Origin: Ambrosia x helenae
Taxonomy: Eukaryota; Streptophyta; Magnoliopsida; Asterales; Asteraceae
Direction of reading: 5' to 3'
DNA: 64,000 nt
Assembly: GCA_030844895.1 (NCBI GenBank)
Contig: CM061230.1
Span: forward strand, 4,318,705-4,382,704
A program made the position numbers and the translations under genes. Within the stretch, counting starts at the first letter, position 1. Every line of letters begins with the position of its first letter. Under the pieces are notes generated by a model. That model did no database searches. It was not told where the DNA came from and saw only the letters and a list, made by a program, of their open reading frames with translations. Positions 10,365 through 23,662 of this stretch are shown one piece after another.

Positions 10365-12954
10365 TGTCACACCCTCAAATTACCACTTGCGGAGTTTTAC
10401 CGCGAGGCGCATGACAAACCAGGATCCAAGTCAACGGCCACAATAAACAACTCTATATGAAATACATAACATTCAAAAGACATAGTTTTTGTAAACTCAA
10501 AACCAATAGCGGAAGCATAAAACATGTTACAAACCATAGACCCAATTGTACCAAGTGTTTATTACAAAACATGATCTAAACCTAGACGCCAATGCAGACC
10601 CGTGCGCCTAGTTCCATTCATTGCTACCTTAGCGACCTGAGAAAAACATGCCAAAAAGACGTCAACATATATTGCTGGTGAGTTCACAGGTTTGTTCAAT
10701 ATGTTACCAAAACGTTACCATGTCCATACTATATCAATGTTACCAAGTACGCTAGCTAGGCGTATGTTTTATTACTACTACGATTGGAAACCATTACTAG
10801 ACACGTTTAGCAATGTTTAGCATGTTTAAGCAGCCCGAATGTTCAGCATGATACCAATGTTCCTGTTCGAGACAATATGCACCCGCCCGGCCCTCCAAGC
10901 CGACGAGTGGGGCAGGTCACGCCCAATAGATCTATCCACATTTCCCCCGTTGTGCATCCCCGCACATTCATGGTTTCCCCCGGGACTTCCAAAGATCGTA
11001 TAGCAATATAAAGTTAAAAACCATAGTATGACATATGTTACCAAAATAGTTTAGCGCATGTTTTCTCCCCCAAAAGTTAAAGCAGTAAAAGTGGGGCCGT
11101 GAACTCACCTTAAATAACGTTCTTCGGTTACAAGTAAAGATGTTAAGCCCTTGATAATCCCTCTACCGGAGATCTATCAAAATGTTCACATAAGTGTTCC
11201 GACTAATAACCATAAGGTTATCTAGTCCCCGATTGTCCAGATCGTAACCAAGTATGTTTTAAAACGTGTTTGAATGTTTAACCGACACACTAGACCGACC
11301 CGACATTCCGTTGGTGACCCATTACCCTAACTAATCAAGTACACATAGATTACACACAAGGTTCAAGCATAAAACACTTAGTTTGTATCAAAAATCTCAT
11401 TTCTGCATCAGAACGGTCGAACCAGACAGTTTAAGTCTCCTTCGCCCGTTTTCAGTCTCCTTCGCCCGTTTTACATTTCGTTCGACCGTTTGATGCCTCT
11501 TTCGCTCGTTTTACCACGTTCGCCCAAACAAAACCCAGGTTCGACCCTGGATTCTCTCCTTCGCACCTTCGATCGGTCGAAGGAGTCCTGGTTCGCCCCT
11601 GTTGTGCAAATTTTCCTAAAAACGCTTCAAACACATTCAAAACGACTCGAAACATCATCAAACACAGCAGTCAAGCATGAATAACTTATCCCTACAAAAC
11701 CCCACCGATTTCCCCCAATAATACGTCCATTTCAGCCCTTTCCTAAAATGGTAAAGATTATGGAAACATCACTTTCATGAATGAATAATTTACCCAATTT
11801 GGAAACTTTTGAAATTGATCCATATTCAACATAAAATGCTCAGTTTGTCGAGTGTTCGATCTTTCCTTATTAGTTCTATTGATCATAAATATCATGCATC
11901 GAGTCTCGATTCGTTAAAACCCCAAATACCCATAATATCATCATTTATCCAATCCTAACCCTAAACAACAATAATCTAGCATCAATAACAATCCTATATC
12001 ATGTTTCTATCATAGATACAACAGCAAATCATTGAACAACACATAACACCACATAATACACAATTTACATATGTTTATCACCATGAAAACCTATGTCGAA
12101 TGATAATGTTTTGATTTAGAAAGATGTTTAGAAGGTTTTTAATCATAAAACACCCTTAGAACAGATCCGGACAATTAGGGTTAGATGAAAACGAATTAAA
12201 AATGCTTTTAAAAGGTTTAGGATTAAGAACACACCTCGGATTCTTGTTTAGATGTTGTAGATAGGTTAGATTATGAAAAAGAAGAGCAAAAACTCCTTCC
12301 TTAATGATTAAGATCGTTTGAGAGTGTTTTGGGACGGTTAGGGTTTGTGAAATGATGAAAAATGACAAAGTTTGGTATTTATACTACTTCTCCTTCGCCC
12401 CATTTCAATGGTCGAAGGTGGCCTCCTTCGACCCTTACACAGGGTCGAATGAGCCCTGTCCTGGTCGAAGGGAATTCTTTCAATTCCACTTCCCAGGTTC
12501 GCCCATTTACAAAGGGTCGAACCAGAAAAATGTTCTCCTTCGACCACTCGAAGTGGTCGAACCAGAACTCCTTTTTAACTAGTTTTTCAGTTTGTCGTGT
12601 TTAACACATTCTAACACATCTTAACACATAAGCATGCATCCTTAGTCTATATTTAACATATTTAAGCACAGATAATCGTTTACACATCATTTAAACACAT
12701 CTATGTATATAATCCACCACACAATCCATAATCTACACATATACTTAATTAGTTCATGTAATGTCACCAACAACGGAACCCGGTACTAGTGTATTACCAA
12801 AACGACTCCCAATGATCCTCCAGATCATTGCACCCTGGACAATCCTAACTTGACCAGACTCAACTAACCCAGTTAAGTCTGTTTATAAACGTTTCTCGCT
12901 AAGGTAGACTTAGATGTTACTAATATGTTTAAGCCAAGCATGCCGGGTGTCACA
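10365..12954 (-). repeat. Solo LTR of a Ty3/gypsy element
   Basis: 2,590 bp from TGTCACACCC to GGGTGTCACA, flanked on both sides by GTGAG (10360-10364 and 12955-12959). There is no internal region, so it is a solo LTR left by recombination. It is clearly related along its length to the LTR at 56207-58426, in the same plus-strand orientation, so relative to element coding it is minus. It contains clusters of TTCGCCC and TTCGACC motifs (11440-11600 and 12390-12560). Confidence 0.9.
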
Positions 12955-13213
12955 GTGAGTCGGCCGGTCGGGCCGACAGGTTTGCCTTTTTCCTCTTAAA
13001 CTTCGATTGATTATGGATTGCGAACGACAAATGTTTGAGATTGAACGATTTGGTTGTCGTTGAGTGGTTGTCAATGATGGTGTATGTGAGCGACGGAAAG
13101 GATGAAGCTTGCCTTTTGATGAAGAAGGTACTTGGAGCTTGCCTTTTAATTGAGTTTGACGGCAAGCAGTAAGAAACGATTGGTGTTGACATCCAATTTT
13201 GCATCAGGGTTTT

Positions 13214-16200
13214 TGTAACAACCGGCAAAAATAAGGTAATTCCGTACAGATTAATTAGTATATGATTAACGTAATTAAATACAATTATGTGTGATTTAAT
13301 TATCAAGGCCTTAAGAGATAGCAATTTCCAAATAGTGCATAGGAATGCATACGTTTAATGGTAAAACATGATTGGATCATGTGCGAATAAGCTATCCGGT
13401 ATGGACGTTGGCAATTACCCGGTAATAATTAAATAAACGAAACGGATCCCGGACACCCAGGATATAAAATAAAGGGTAATTTCATAAGATATAATGAGTT
13501 TTGGAACTCCAAAACCATAAATGAAAACGTCTTGTACAAATCTCCCGGTAACGAATAAAATGCGCGTACCGCACCCGATACGCGTATAACTCATAATTTC
13601 ACCCGGCAAAGGCCTAAATAACCAATCAACGCTTAAATTAGACTATATTTAAGGGTTATTAAAGGTATTTTTAATGTCCGGATAACGCGTGATTAAAACC
13701 CGAAAAATACCCGAACGACACCCGAACGACGGGGATTAAACATAACAAACAATGGGTAATTATTTGAAGTTGTGGACCCCACACAAACCCACATGGGGGC
13801 CGGCCTAAAGGCCATGAGTGGTGTCCATGCAAGTGTTGATAATAATAATCTACTAACCTACACATAAAGCATGCAAAAGGTGTAAGACAAGTTGTAAAGA
13901 AACACTAGTACAAAAGGCATGCAAATCTTGTCCCCTCTCTTGCAAATTTCGGCCAAGGGCCACAATAATCCAAGACCAAAATCTAAACCATCATGACACT
14001 AGTGTATGCATGCATGGTGGGTCTTGTATAAAGATCATGATAAGATTACAAAGATTAACCAAAGATTTGCAAGCAACCTCCTCCATACACACATACATAT
14101 ACGGTTATATACACACACACACACTTCATATCCTTTCAAGATTCCCAAGTACACATACAATCCTTCATAAGATTTCTTAAAATCTTTGGAAGATTACATG
14201 TGATAATTATATATAAACATGTGTTAGAGGTTTGATATCAAAACAAAATTCTTCTCCTTTCCTTGTTCCTTTGGCCGTAGGTTCTCCACCATCCCCACAC
14301 ATCATTCTTTCAAGTTTTTACATCTCCAAATCACTCAAAACAATCCATCATCCAAACCCCTATTGTGTGTTTCAAGCTTGGAGCTTAACCATTAAGGAAG
14401 AACACACTAAACCCCTCTCAAAATCAAAGGTTTTGTCTTCCCTAGCCTTGTGCTAGTAGTAAGCTTCTTAATCTTGTTTTTGATTGTTATTATTCATGTA
14501 TGTGTTCTTAGAAGCAAGTTGTACATGAAGGGTTTAAAAGGTGGTTTTGAAACATAATCTTTAATAGGTTTTACATGTGTAAAATGGAAGATTAAAGATA
14601 TGAAAATAAACCATGGATTTGATAATGATGATGTATTAATCTTGAAAATATGTAAAGTTTGCATCTAAAACTAAGTAGGATGATGTTTTGGTTAAAATTG
14701 TAGAATAAACTTGAATATGTTAAGAGTAACTTTAAATCATCTTATTATGATCATACATGGTGTAATATGTGGTAAAACATGTTAGAAGTTCATGAATGAA
14801 GATGATGGAAAATCTAAGTTAGCTTACTTAGATGAATGATATTTTGTTAAAATGGACAAATACATAAACACACACATAAGTAGTCTTCCACATGAAATAC
14901 AAGACTAACATAAGTGTTTTGATATAAAAATAACTTACCAATAAAAAGTTGAATCTTCAAAGTTTACTATTTTGAGTGAAAAATGTTAACTTTGGAAGCT
15001 AGAGTGGAAAAATGCAACTTTTGGAAGTTAAGGGACTAAAGTTGTAACTTTGAAAGTTAGAGGACTAAAATGGATATTTTAGAAACTATTAGTCCAAAAA
15101 TACAAGTATGGAAAGTTCGGTGTCAAAAATGTAAGTAATAAAGTCTAAGGATGATTTTTGTAAATACTAGTAGAAATACTTGGGTATTTTGTATAAAAGT
15201 GTATTTTTGAAAGTTATAAAAATACAAAGGGTTTTAAAATAAGGATTTTTATAAAATAGAGATTTTATAAAAATGTTAATCAAACTTGAGAAACTTATAC
15301 AAGAATGAATACTTTTATATAAATGGGAATATAAAAGTATTGGAAGCATTTTTGTATCTAAGTTAACAAGTTGGGCTAAAATACAAACCTTCCAAGTAAC
15401 ATGGGTTAGAAATGTGGATAATATTTCTATAAAGTACATGTTGGGAAAAACTTGGAAAAATTAACTAATCGAGTTAAGGTGTCGAGCTAAGACGCGTTAA
15501 CGAACCGTACACGGACAAGACATGAGAAAAATGCCATTGCGGCAAGGTAAGAAAATATATATTTTTAAGAAGTAAAATATATATACATTATGGGTGAAAA
15601 CTAATAAACACTTTCCTAAGTGTTGGAAGAATTATTCGTGGGAGAAAACACATGACATAAACAAATGAGACGTTGAACAAACGTATATACTTAACAAGAA
15701 AAATTACACATTTATATGTATGTACGCTCGTCTCGGCAAAACTCTAGTATATCTACTTAATGGGAAAGTAGATATGTGGGAAGGAAAGCCGCGACGAGTA
15801 GACAAGGATATATATGTGTATGCCGTACCAACAAGATCCTAGTATATTTATTTGAATGGGAAAATAAATATACGGTATGGTGAGTTGAATCGGGTGTTAA
15901 GGATATACAATCGAACGACAAGATCTTAGCATATTTGTTTAAATGGGAAAACAAATGTGTGGCAAAGTGAGTCGGGTCGAACGTTGAAATATATATTATA
16001 TCGAGCGATGCGATCTTAAGTATAATTATTTAAATGGGAAAATAATTATATGTTAAGTGAAGTCGAGTCGATGATAATAAGGTACAAGTTAAGGAAATAT
16101 TAACAAGAGTAATATATAACTTGTAACACAAAGGGTAATCTAACGCCAACGAAACCTAGGATACGCGCTTAATTAAACGGGATTTGGAATAACTTGTGGT

Positions 16201-17232
16201 CGGGAGTTGGGTGTACAACTTGCCAAGGCACATGCACTATAGGAATAGTGACTTATACGTCTAGGACGTTTGTAGGTGCGAGACCCTCTATGCTATCTAC
16301 TTAGTGAGCCAGACAGTGATTCAGGTGAGTTTCACGGCCCCATTTTACTGTTTTAACTGGGGGAAAGATATGTTTGTCAAATATTGTCACATGTTGAAAG
16401 GGTTTTCAAAGGATAAAATGTGATAGGTGGTATGATGAGTACTTGAGCAGTGAACGCCACTCGGGGTTGAGTCCTCTCTTCCATAATCATTAATTCAGGG
16501 AAATGAAACCGAAAGAATATCTGGATAGTACTATTGGTGCCTGACAAGGCCCACCCTTAATCGATAGCGTCGATTATGCATCGGAGTATGCCTGGGGTGC
16601 ACGTATTCTGAAATTAAGTCGTTGGGTTCCGAGAAACGACTTGGAGCGGGGCATTATTATTAGTCTTGGTTTGGTTATGGGGCTCAAGGGATTGCTTATC
16701 ATTATAGTTTGTAGGAGCTAGCTACTCCTTACAAAGGCCACAAGTTGTGCAGGTTTCGCACATGTTGTTAAAAACGGAATATCGATCGACAAGATCCTAG
16801 TATAATTACTTAATGGGAAAGTAATTATACGGTAAAGTGAGTCGAGTCGATGGTTGTGAAAATGTTGCTGTTATCAAACTAAAACCTGTGAACTCACCAA
16901 TATTTTATATATTGACGTCTTTTTAAACATATCTTTCAGGTAACTAAGTGCTGAATAGATATGGGGCTAGTGCGGTGGAATTCGGGATGTCGGATACTGG
17001 TCGGGATTTCATTCATTGTTACCTTCGGGTTGGAACATAAACGGAAATACCCACATTGAAACTTAATGGTCATCGTTTTAAGTAATGCCTTGTGCAATAT
17101 TGTAATGAGACACTCATTTCCGACATTCTAATAAATTGATCTTTTCTAATTAAATATAGTTTGTGTTAATCTTGACTTTGATATGCTTTCGAGCGTTGCG
17201 CCACGTGTTTCCGCCATTGGCGTGGTGTGACA
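13214..17232 (+). repeat. LARD 5' LTR
   Basis: Runs from TGTAACAACC to GTGGTGTGACA, 4,019 bp. Against the 3' LTR I count six differences by eye: three transitions (near 14435, 15988, 16557) and three one-base indels (near 13730, 14868, 16360). Carries a cluster of six hairpin repeats (15292-16851). The open stretches inside (14232-14456; minus strand 15167-15439) recur identically or nearly so in the other LTR and are not convincing genes. Confidence 0.95.
15292..16851 (+). repeat. Six hairpin repeats with AATGGGA loops (5' LTR)
   Basis: Units at 15292-15364, 15727-15798, 15823-15880, 15911-15980, about 15990-16073 and 16781-16851. Each has an 11-13 bp inner stem capped by a 7-8 nt loop containing AATGGGA, usually an AAGATCCTA-like strand 5' of the stem, and an outer stem. 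Examples of inner stems are GTATAATTACTT/AAGTAATTATAC, GTATATTTATTT/AAATAAATATAC and TATATCTACTT with AAGTAGATATG. Sequences differ while pairing is kept. Function unknown. Confidence 0.8.
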
Positions 17233-17236
17233 GAAG

Positions 17237-17253
17237 TGGTATCAGAGCCAAGG
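17237..17253 (+). other. LARD primer binding site (tRNA-Met type)
   Basis: TGGTATCAGAGCCAAGG lies four bases after the 5' LTR. TGGTATCAGAGC complements the 3' end of plant initiator tRNA-Met, the usual primer of chromovirus-type gypsy elements. Confidence 0.85.
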
Positions 17254-20200
17254 TTGTAGCGAACTAGCATTTTTGAAAAATCTAGACTATAACCGGTTTT
17301 GGCTCGAAAACGAAGTTTTCAAAAATAAAACACAACAAAATATTTTCAGAAAAGAAAGGAGATTGTACATGGATTGTACAAGGGGAAATTCCGACCGACT
17401 AGCCATGTGTGTCAATATATGAAGTATTAGAAAATGCGGATAGGATGTCTATGTTGCATAGGAATCCGATATTCTAAGATTAAGTTAATACATATACGTA
17501 GTACGGATATTTTGCCAGTAAGGTTGTTGTATCACGCTTCACAATAGTCCGCGCTCCTGCATCGATCACCGGTACCAGCCAAGAGAAAGGGTACTGTGGT
17601 CTACGAGGAGCCTACCTGCTTGCCGGTAGACGGGATGGTCGGAAGGACTAATCTCTATCGCGTTAATGGATGTCGCCACGTTGTTTATGATTTGGAGGCG
17701 AAACTAGATCAAGTCTTGCTGTATGAAATCTCGGTTTTGGATCAGGAAGCTCGGAACTAGCGGGCAACAAGATTACCTGGCGACACAAATTATCATTACG
17801 GGTGCACACGTAATAATAGTTTGGGGTGCACGGTAACCTTGATGGGCGCTAGGGCCGGGATTGGTGATCACTCCTTGTCTTAGTTGTTCTTGTCCTTTAG
17901 ATTCAGTCTTAGTTTTGATCGACCAATGGGTCAAATGGGAGGTCTCGCCGATGTCCCTTTATTTTGATCCTAGCTAACCTAATAAGCTTTCTTCGACATT
18001 ACCGTTAGGGTACGAGCACGGAAGAACTCGAACGTCTACTCATTTGAGCAATCTGACGTAAATCTTCGCATCGGATAGAGACGGGAGACGAAGACTTCCT
18101 TGCATAAGAGTTAAATGCCTGGAACGATGCGAGGAATGCTAAACTTGGAACCCAGTGAAGACTTAGGGTGCGTCCCTGCTAGACTGGCGCGTCTAGAGAA
18201 CGGGACCCTGCGTGGATTAGATATAAGACTCGGGGCCGTGTGCTGCTGTGTTATCATGGTGAATAAGCCATGTTCAATCTAATGCATGCCCAGGTTGTCT
18301 TCAAGGGTTGGATATTTTTCTTCTCCAGTAGGAAGACAGAATCGAAGTTACGGGATTAGGAAGCTTGATCATCGTTATTATGAAGGCTCGATAGCCTCGG
18401 CTGAATCAACAGTATTGGTTGCTTCCAGGCAGTCATGGACGGATAGTGAAATCGGCATGTCGCCTCACACAACCGCGAGTCATAGGGCTTTGCTAAACAT
18501 TGATGATGTCAGAATTTCGGCCACTAATCATGACCGCGACATCGTTTGCCAGTGTTAGGAGGACGGCGTAGTAGAACGGCAAGCCCCAGTCGACATTTGG
18601 CGATGGACTCACTCGGAAGTGCATACGATTAACTCGTGGGGATCCACTACTCGGTGTATTGAGTATTCAAGTATGGATTAACAACCTTTACAATAGCGCT
18701 GGATCGTGTTCGGAAGATGAATTGTGATGGACTCAGCATGTTGGTACTTATGTCATACTACCTTCCTGAGGTGCAAAGGTTATCATAAGACTCCTCTATC
18801 TACCTCCTGTTGTTTTTCAAGGATTATTGGTAGTCTCGCTTCAGTCGAGGAAACGCCAGTGTAGATTCGTTACATGTACTGTGCCTGAATCCGTCATAAA
18901 CCCTAGAAAGTAGAACCACACTTTGGGAATCGTAATCGTAAGAGTGTTCTGTGATTATCAGGATGTTGCGAGACGCTTTTTGCTGACATTGAAATTCCCC
19001 CCCCCTCGAAAAATCGAATGACGGACTACTGGAAGTGGTCACGTTTATCTGGTAAACTCACCCATGGGACGGAAATTCCATTGCTCTTGTGGCAATAACG
19101 TTTGTCACCCTCGTCATGACGACGAGACTAGTAATCTATTAGGGGCGGCAAATGACGCGAAGTGTTTCCCATCAACCCCCATATTGAGACGTTGCGGTGA
19201 TTTATAAACTAAGGTTGCAAGGTCCATCCGTTGTGGACACGGTGACCCGTCTAATCTCTTGCCGTATTTCGATACTCTCACGGCATGGCCTATCAGGAAG
19301 AAAATTCACCGGCCTCGCTTGAGTGACAGAGAGGCATTCCAGCTAATTACTATCAGCGCTAGAGCCAGAGGAGAAGGATGACTCGGCTGGGTTTGCCAAA
19401 GTCGGTATCGTTTTCATTTTATCGTGGTGTATCGATAAATCGTGATCCTTCTACCTCTACTTGCTATGATCGTTGTGACCACTATCTTTGTTATGGGAAA
19501 AGATGTAGGTTGGTTTCCAGGTCCTATGGATACCAGTCACCACACATATAATAGCTACGACGAGTCTAAGGCTCCAGTCGAGCCTGACGTTGTTGCTCCT
19601 ATTATTATCCTATGGCTCAAGCGAATCCTGTTGACACTATTAAGTGTGTAGCTCTCGCTGAGTTTATTGTTGTCAGTGGTCCGATAGCACTTATCGAGCT
19701 GGATATCATCGTTTCTTTATTTGTTGTTGAGTTCATTGTTGTCGTTGTCCGTACAGTCCACGTTGGGCTTGATGATGTTGTTCTATGGCTCTGCTCGGGT
19801 TGACGTTGTTGATATATTTGGGGCTCCTATAGAAATGAATGATGTTAACGAAGACGTCTCTATGACCCTTTCCAGGCCGCTATTACCATCTATGTGTCTT
19901 TGAGGAGTTCGTTGTTATTAATTCCATTCTCTTTGAGGCTTTCATTGAACTACTAGTCATCATTCCTTGGGCTCTTAGGAAGCCTAACATAGTCAATGGT
20001 TCTCAGGCCTCGGTTGAAACTGTCGATGTTACTGTTGCCATTGTTCGAGTGACTCATAACAGGCCTACAGTCGTTCTCTCTATGAACAATATCGGCTTGA
20101 GAAGTCAGCTAATTTATGTGATGACGACTGATGCGCTGGCCAATCCAACCAATTCCTACCATTGAGCCTATGGAGGATAGGCTCGAGGCTGAAGGTACGG

Positions 20201-21841
20201 ATGCAAATCCCACCTCCACAAGTGATCTGAGACGCACGGGGATGCGTACTCACCGGGGCGAAATTTTCTGTTAATGTGGACGGTGGATCTTCCATATTGA
20301 GCATCATATTGACGGGTGCATTCATGCTGCTAGGTTACCCCCAGCCATAGTACATGCTCGTTATTACATTATAATAGCTGATTGCGTATTCATGTGGTTG
20401 CGCTACATTGCTGATGATGCATTCCTAGTGTTTACTGCTCCTGCAGTGGTGTAGCCTTGCTGTCGTATTTCTCTGTGTCGTACGGTTCCTATTGCGGTGT
20501 TGCCTTGTCGTCATACTTCTCTGCTGTCGTGTTGCTCCCGTATGGTGTTCCCTAGTTGATGTGCTTCGTGGATATGTTGCTGACATTGCCATGTTATTCC
20601 TACTGTCGTGTTGCTCAGAGGGCGTATTGCTACAACTGTTGGACTACCTCGATGACGTGATGATATGTCGTTTACATTGCTCTTGTTTCTCTCGGAATGG
20701 AGACATCACCTAAACCCCTCGTGACTGTCATTGTTCTATTTGTTTGATTGTGTAGTGCCGACATTGATTATGTAAGATTTCAGGTGTCCAACGGACTTTC
20801 TAAAAGTCGTGCTTAGACACTCTAGCCTTAGTGATTACGTGTGTATTCCCCTAAAGTCTGAATCTCGTGGTCGTCTGAGTAATTGACCGAATCATGTGTC
20901 GACTCCTGTATATACTCACGCATTTCGTAAACGGTACATCTTCGGAACCTGAGGCACCAGTGACGCTATGTCCAACACTAACCTTTTACGTGCAATTTGG
21001 TCGCCCAACGATCGGGTATGCAAATCAATGTCGGGAAGAAACCCTGTGATCTGCACGTGACAAGGCGAGACTTGCCTTTGCGATAAGGGATTTCGAATAC
21101 GTCCCGAACCTGAAGGTATCGGGTAGTCGTGAGCAATATTATGACCCATACCCTTGGGACTAGCAAGAGTTGAAAGGTTCAATTCATTTATTGCTCACAC
21201 CAGTGGATTCATTTGGGGTCATACGTACCATACTGATGGTTATGGGAATACCGTCGTGGACCCACCCATGGGCGTGCATTGGTGAAATCCCTGGTACATG
21301 ATTAAGAGGTTTTATGAACCCTGAATCCAGAAGGGCGTGCAGCATTATCTACTCTTTAAAGGTGCCACACTACTAGGTTGAGATAGTTGATCGTCTCGAC
21401 CCTTCGATTAATGTTGTTATTCCTCTAATGGAAGGTTATTCTTATCTTGGTGTCATTGAGTATATTCTGGGAATAGCCGAACTCTTCGAGCTTGGGTTGA
21501 TAGTGGTGTTCCCAGTTATACTTTGACTAGCATTACTCACGCTAGGGTAAAATACTCGGTTCTCAACAGACACTGTTGGAAACACCATAAGTGATATGAG
21601 CTACCAGGTCAGGGCGTATGGCACCGGACTAATCAGAACGAGCTTGAAGGCTTACATATTCCGCCCATATGTGTGACTACTGAGGCATTGAATGGGATGC
21701 CTTATGGGAAGGCTCAGGACTATTACCTGTGGTGCGATAGCAGCCGCTCGCTTGTTTGAGTAACGACTTGAGCGCATGAAGCCGTCAAGCCAAATGTGAA
21801 ATCTATGCTAAATGCATGCACCTATGACTCGATTTCACCAT

Positions 21842-21884
21842 TTACTCAAAAAGATTCCGAAGGAATGGGACCTTCGATGAGTAA
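21842..21884 (+). repeat. Internal hairpin with AATGGGA loop
   Basis: Inner stem CGAAGG/CCTTCG caps the loop AATGGGA at 21864-21870, with outer stem TTACTCA/TGAGTAA. The 5' bulge AAAAGATTC resembles the AAGATCCT strand of the LTR hairpins, while the stems share no sequence with them. Confidence 0.6.
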
Positions 21885-22446
21885 GGGTTCCGGTTTCAGG
21901 ACTCCTTTCACTCAGATCTCTGCATAAGATCTGAAGGTCAATGTAAGGGCATGTGGCCTGTACTATTCGGAATTGATTTACTAGGTTACTATTGACGATA
22001 GAACACTAGTGCCCATGAAGCACATATAACAGAACTGGTACTAGATACCCATGGTTTGGGTAGCTACTGGTGTTCTGTATACTTGTCGCAATGAGGGCCA
22101 ACGTGTTGATATGTCATAATAAACCTTATACGCTGTTCATTACGACAACAATTTATGATGTTTCATACATCTCTTTTCGGTATAGACCTATGTGCTGGAA
22201 GCATCTTGTCGTTGGTGATGAGTCGACTCGTACTACTCGAGGATGGTGGAATTGTACGGCCCGGGCGCCATGTATACACTGCTTAATGTAAGGGAACTGA
22301 GGGGTGAAAGCGACGCAAAAACTTTCGACCTCCATCAGTCCATAACAAGCGTCTTAGTACCAATAACCACAATTACTCAGGAGGAAAGCAGCAATTCAGT
22401 ACCCAGAGGATCCTACGGAAATAAAGTCCCATTTTGAATGTGATTG

Positions 22447-22518
22447 TTCGGTCGACAAGAACCTAGTATATTTATCTTAATGGGGAGGTAAATATACGGT
22501 AAAGTGAGTCGAGCCGAA
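22447..22518 (+). repeat. Internal copy of the LTR hairpin repeat
   Basis: Outer stem TTCGGTCGAC/GTCGAGCCGAA (one bulge) and inner stem GTATATTTATCT/AGGTAAATATAC around an AATGGGG loop. It corresponds to the LTR unit at 16781-16851, whose outer stem is ATCGATCGAC/GTCGAGTCGAT, so outer-stem changes are paired. Confidence 0.75.
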
Positions 22519-23650
22519 GGATAAATAAAATGGGATACCCGACGAGGTTTCCAAGGGGACTTTTGTGTGGTACGGTAAGATCACCTGTTCGACATCACCA
22601 TGACACCCGAGGTGTCTCGAGGTCGGATATGACCCAAGTGATGAACGATTGTTGTTTGGAACCCTCTCATTCCGTACTCATCTGTGGTTTCGAGATGGGG
22701 CATACGGACAGTTACCTATACTCTCGGAGAGAGTTGTAGCTAGGCACTGAATCGCCAACTGCCATTATATCGGATTGTAGTAGTCATTCCGCCTCAAGTT
22801 CGGCAAACTTTATACACAAGCATGCGATACTCGATTTGAGACGAGTATGGCTTGCCATTTTCGGACAAATTGAAGGTACTGGACGGAATTGTTCCGTGAC
22901 GACACGATTGATGTGCGTGGCACATCAAATTCGTGTGCTTCATTGCCAGAAGTTCCTATGTAATAGGAAATCATCATCCCAGTATTCGGGGTGTACTGCT
23001 CGAAGCCCTTGGAGGGCATACGTGTACATCTCCAGTACGTCGAATGACAGATGGAGATAAATACATAACCTGGCTTGAGTTATTCGAGAGATGTCCCGTA
23101 AATCTTGCAGTTTAGAGACTGCTTGGATGAGATGGGAACCTATTAAGAAGTCATACGAAACAAGGCATAGGCCTTAAGGACTTCGAACTAATAATAGGTT
23201 TACACTGAGAATCACACTCTGGGAGAGTGTTGGTAATCATAGAAATTATAGTAGGCCAAATTCCTGATACTCCAGTGGCACGGAGTTATCAATCAAAATT
23301 GGTCTCATGATGGTTAAGCTCGAACTATCGTAATAGCTTAGTAGGACTCTTGATGAATCCCGCAAGTCTGGCCTGAGGAAGCTTTGTCAACTCCTCGACC
23401 GACGGAAGTCCGATTGACGATAAGCTATACTATTTCGGGAAAACCGATAGATGTGTCAAGGTGGGATGACCAAGAGCTTAGTCGTAGTTGAACTATGACT
23501 TTGTGTTTGTTAGAACACTAAGCGTGAGCCAAGCATGAATCTGGGCTCACTAGGAAAGAGGAGATCTCATGAAGCGCAAACACCCCGCCCTGTTCAAGGA
23601 TACTATTGTGATGGGTAACTTGAATTGAATTCCGGGACGGAATTCTCTTA

Positions 23651-23662
23651 ACGGGGGGAGAA
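23651..23662 (+). other. LARD polypurine tract
   Basis: ACGGGGGGAGAA directly before the 3' LTR, the plus-strand primer position. Confidence 0.85.

Larger units (their letters stand above)
17254..23650 (+). other. LARD internal region, non-coding
   Basis: 6.4 kb of balanced base composition, less AT-rich than the LTRs. No open frame exceeds about 90 codons, and I found no zinc knuckle, protease DSG, reverse transcriptase YxDD or integrase HHCC signature on either strand. Short GTTGTTGCTCCTATTATT-like runs (19440-20650) look codon-like but break constantly. Two more copies of the LTR hairpin occur at 21842-21884 and 22447-22518. It could be a very decayed ancestral coding region or a long non-coding packaging region. 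Confidence 0.7.

Noticed and set aside
14232..14456. Open frames inside the LARD LTR as genes
   Set aside because: They recur in the other LTR only because the LTRs are near-identical; no start context or family resemblance.
15727..15798. LTR hairpins as hammerhead ribozymes (retrozyme)
   Set aside because: No CTGATGA and GAAA core and no matching cleavage triplet in any unit; the AATGGGA loop does not fit.
17237..17253. TGGTATCAGAGCC as a tRNA gene piece
   Set aside because: It is a primer binding site next to an LTR; no cloverleaf or promoter boxes.
18286..20713. Short open frames in the LARD interior as gag remnants
   Set aside because: None has a zinc knuckle or capsid motif, all are under 91 codons, and they change frame and strand at random.
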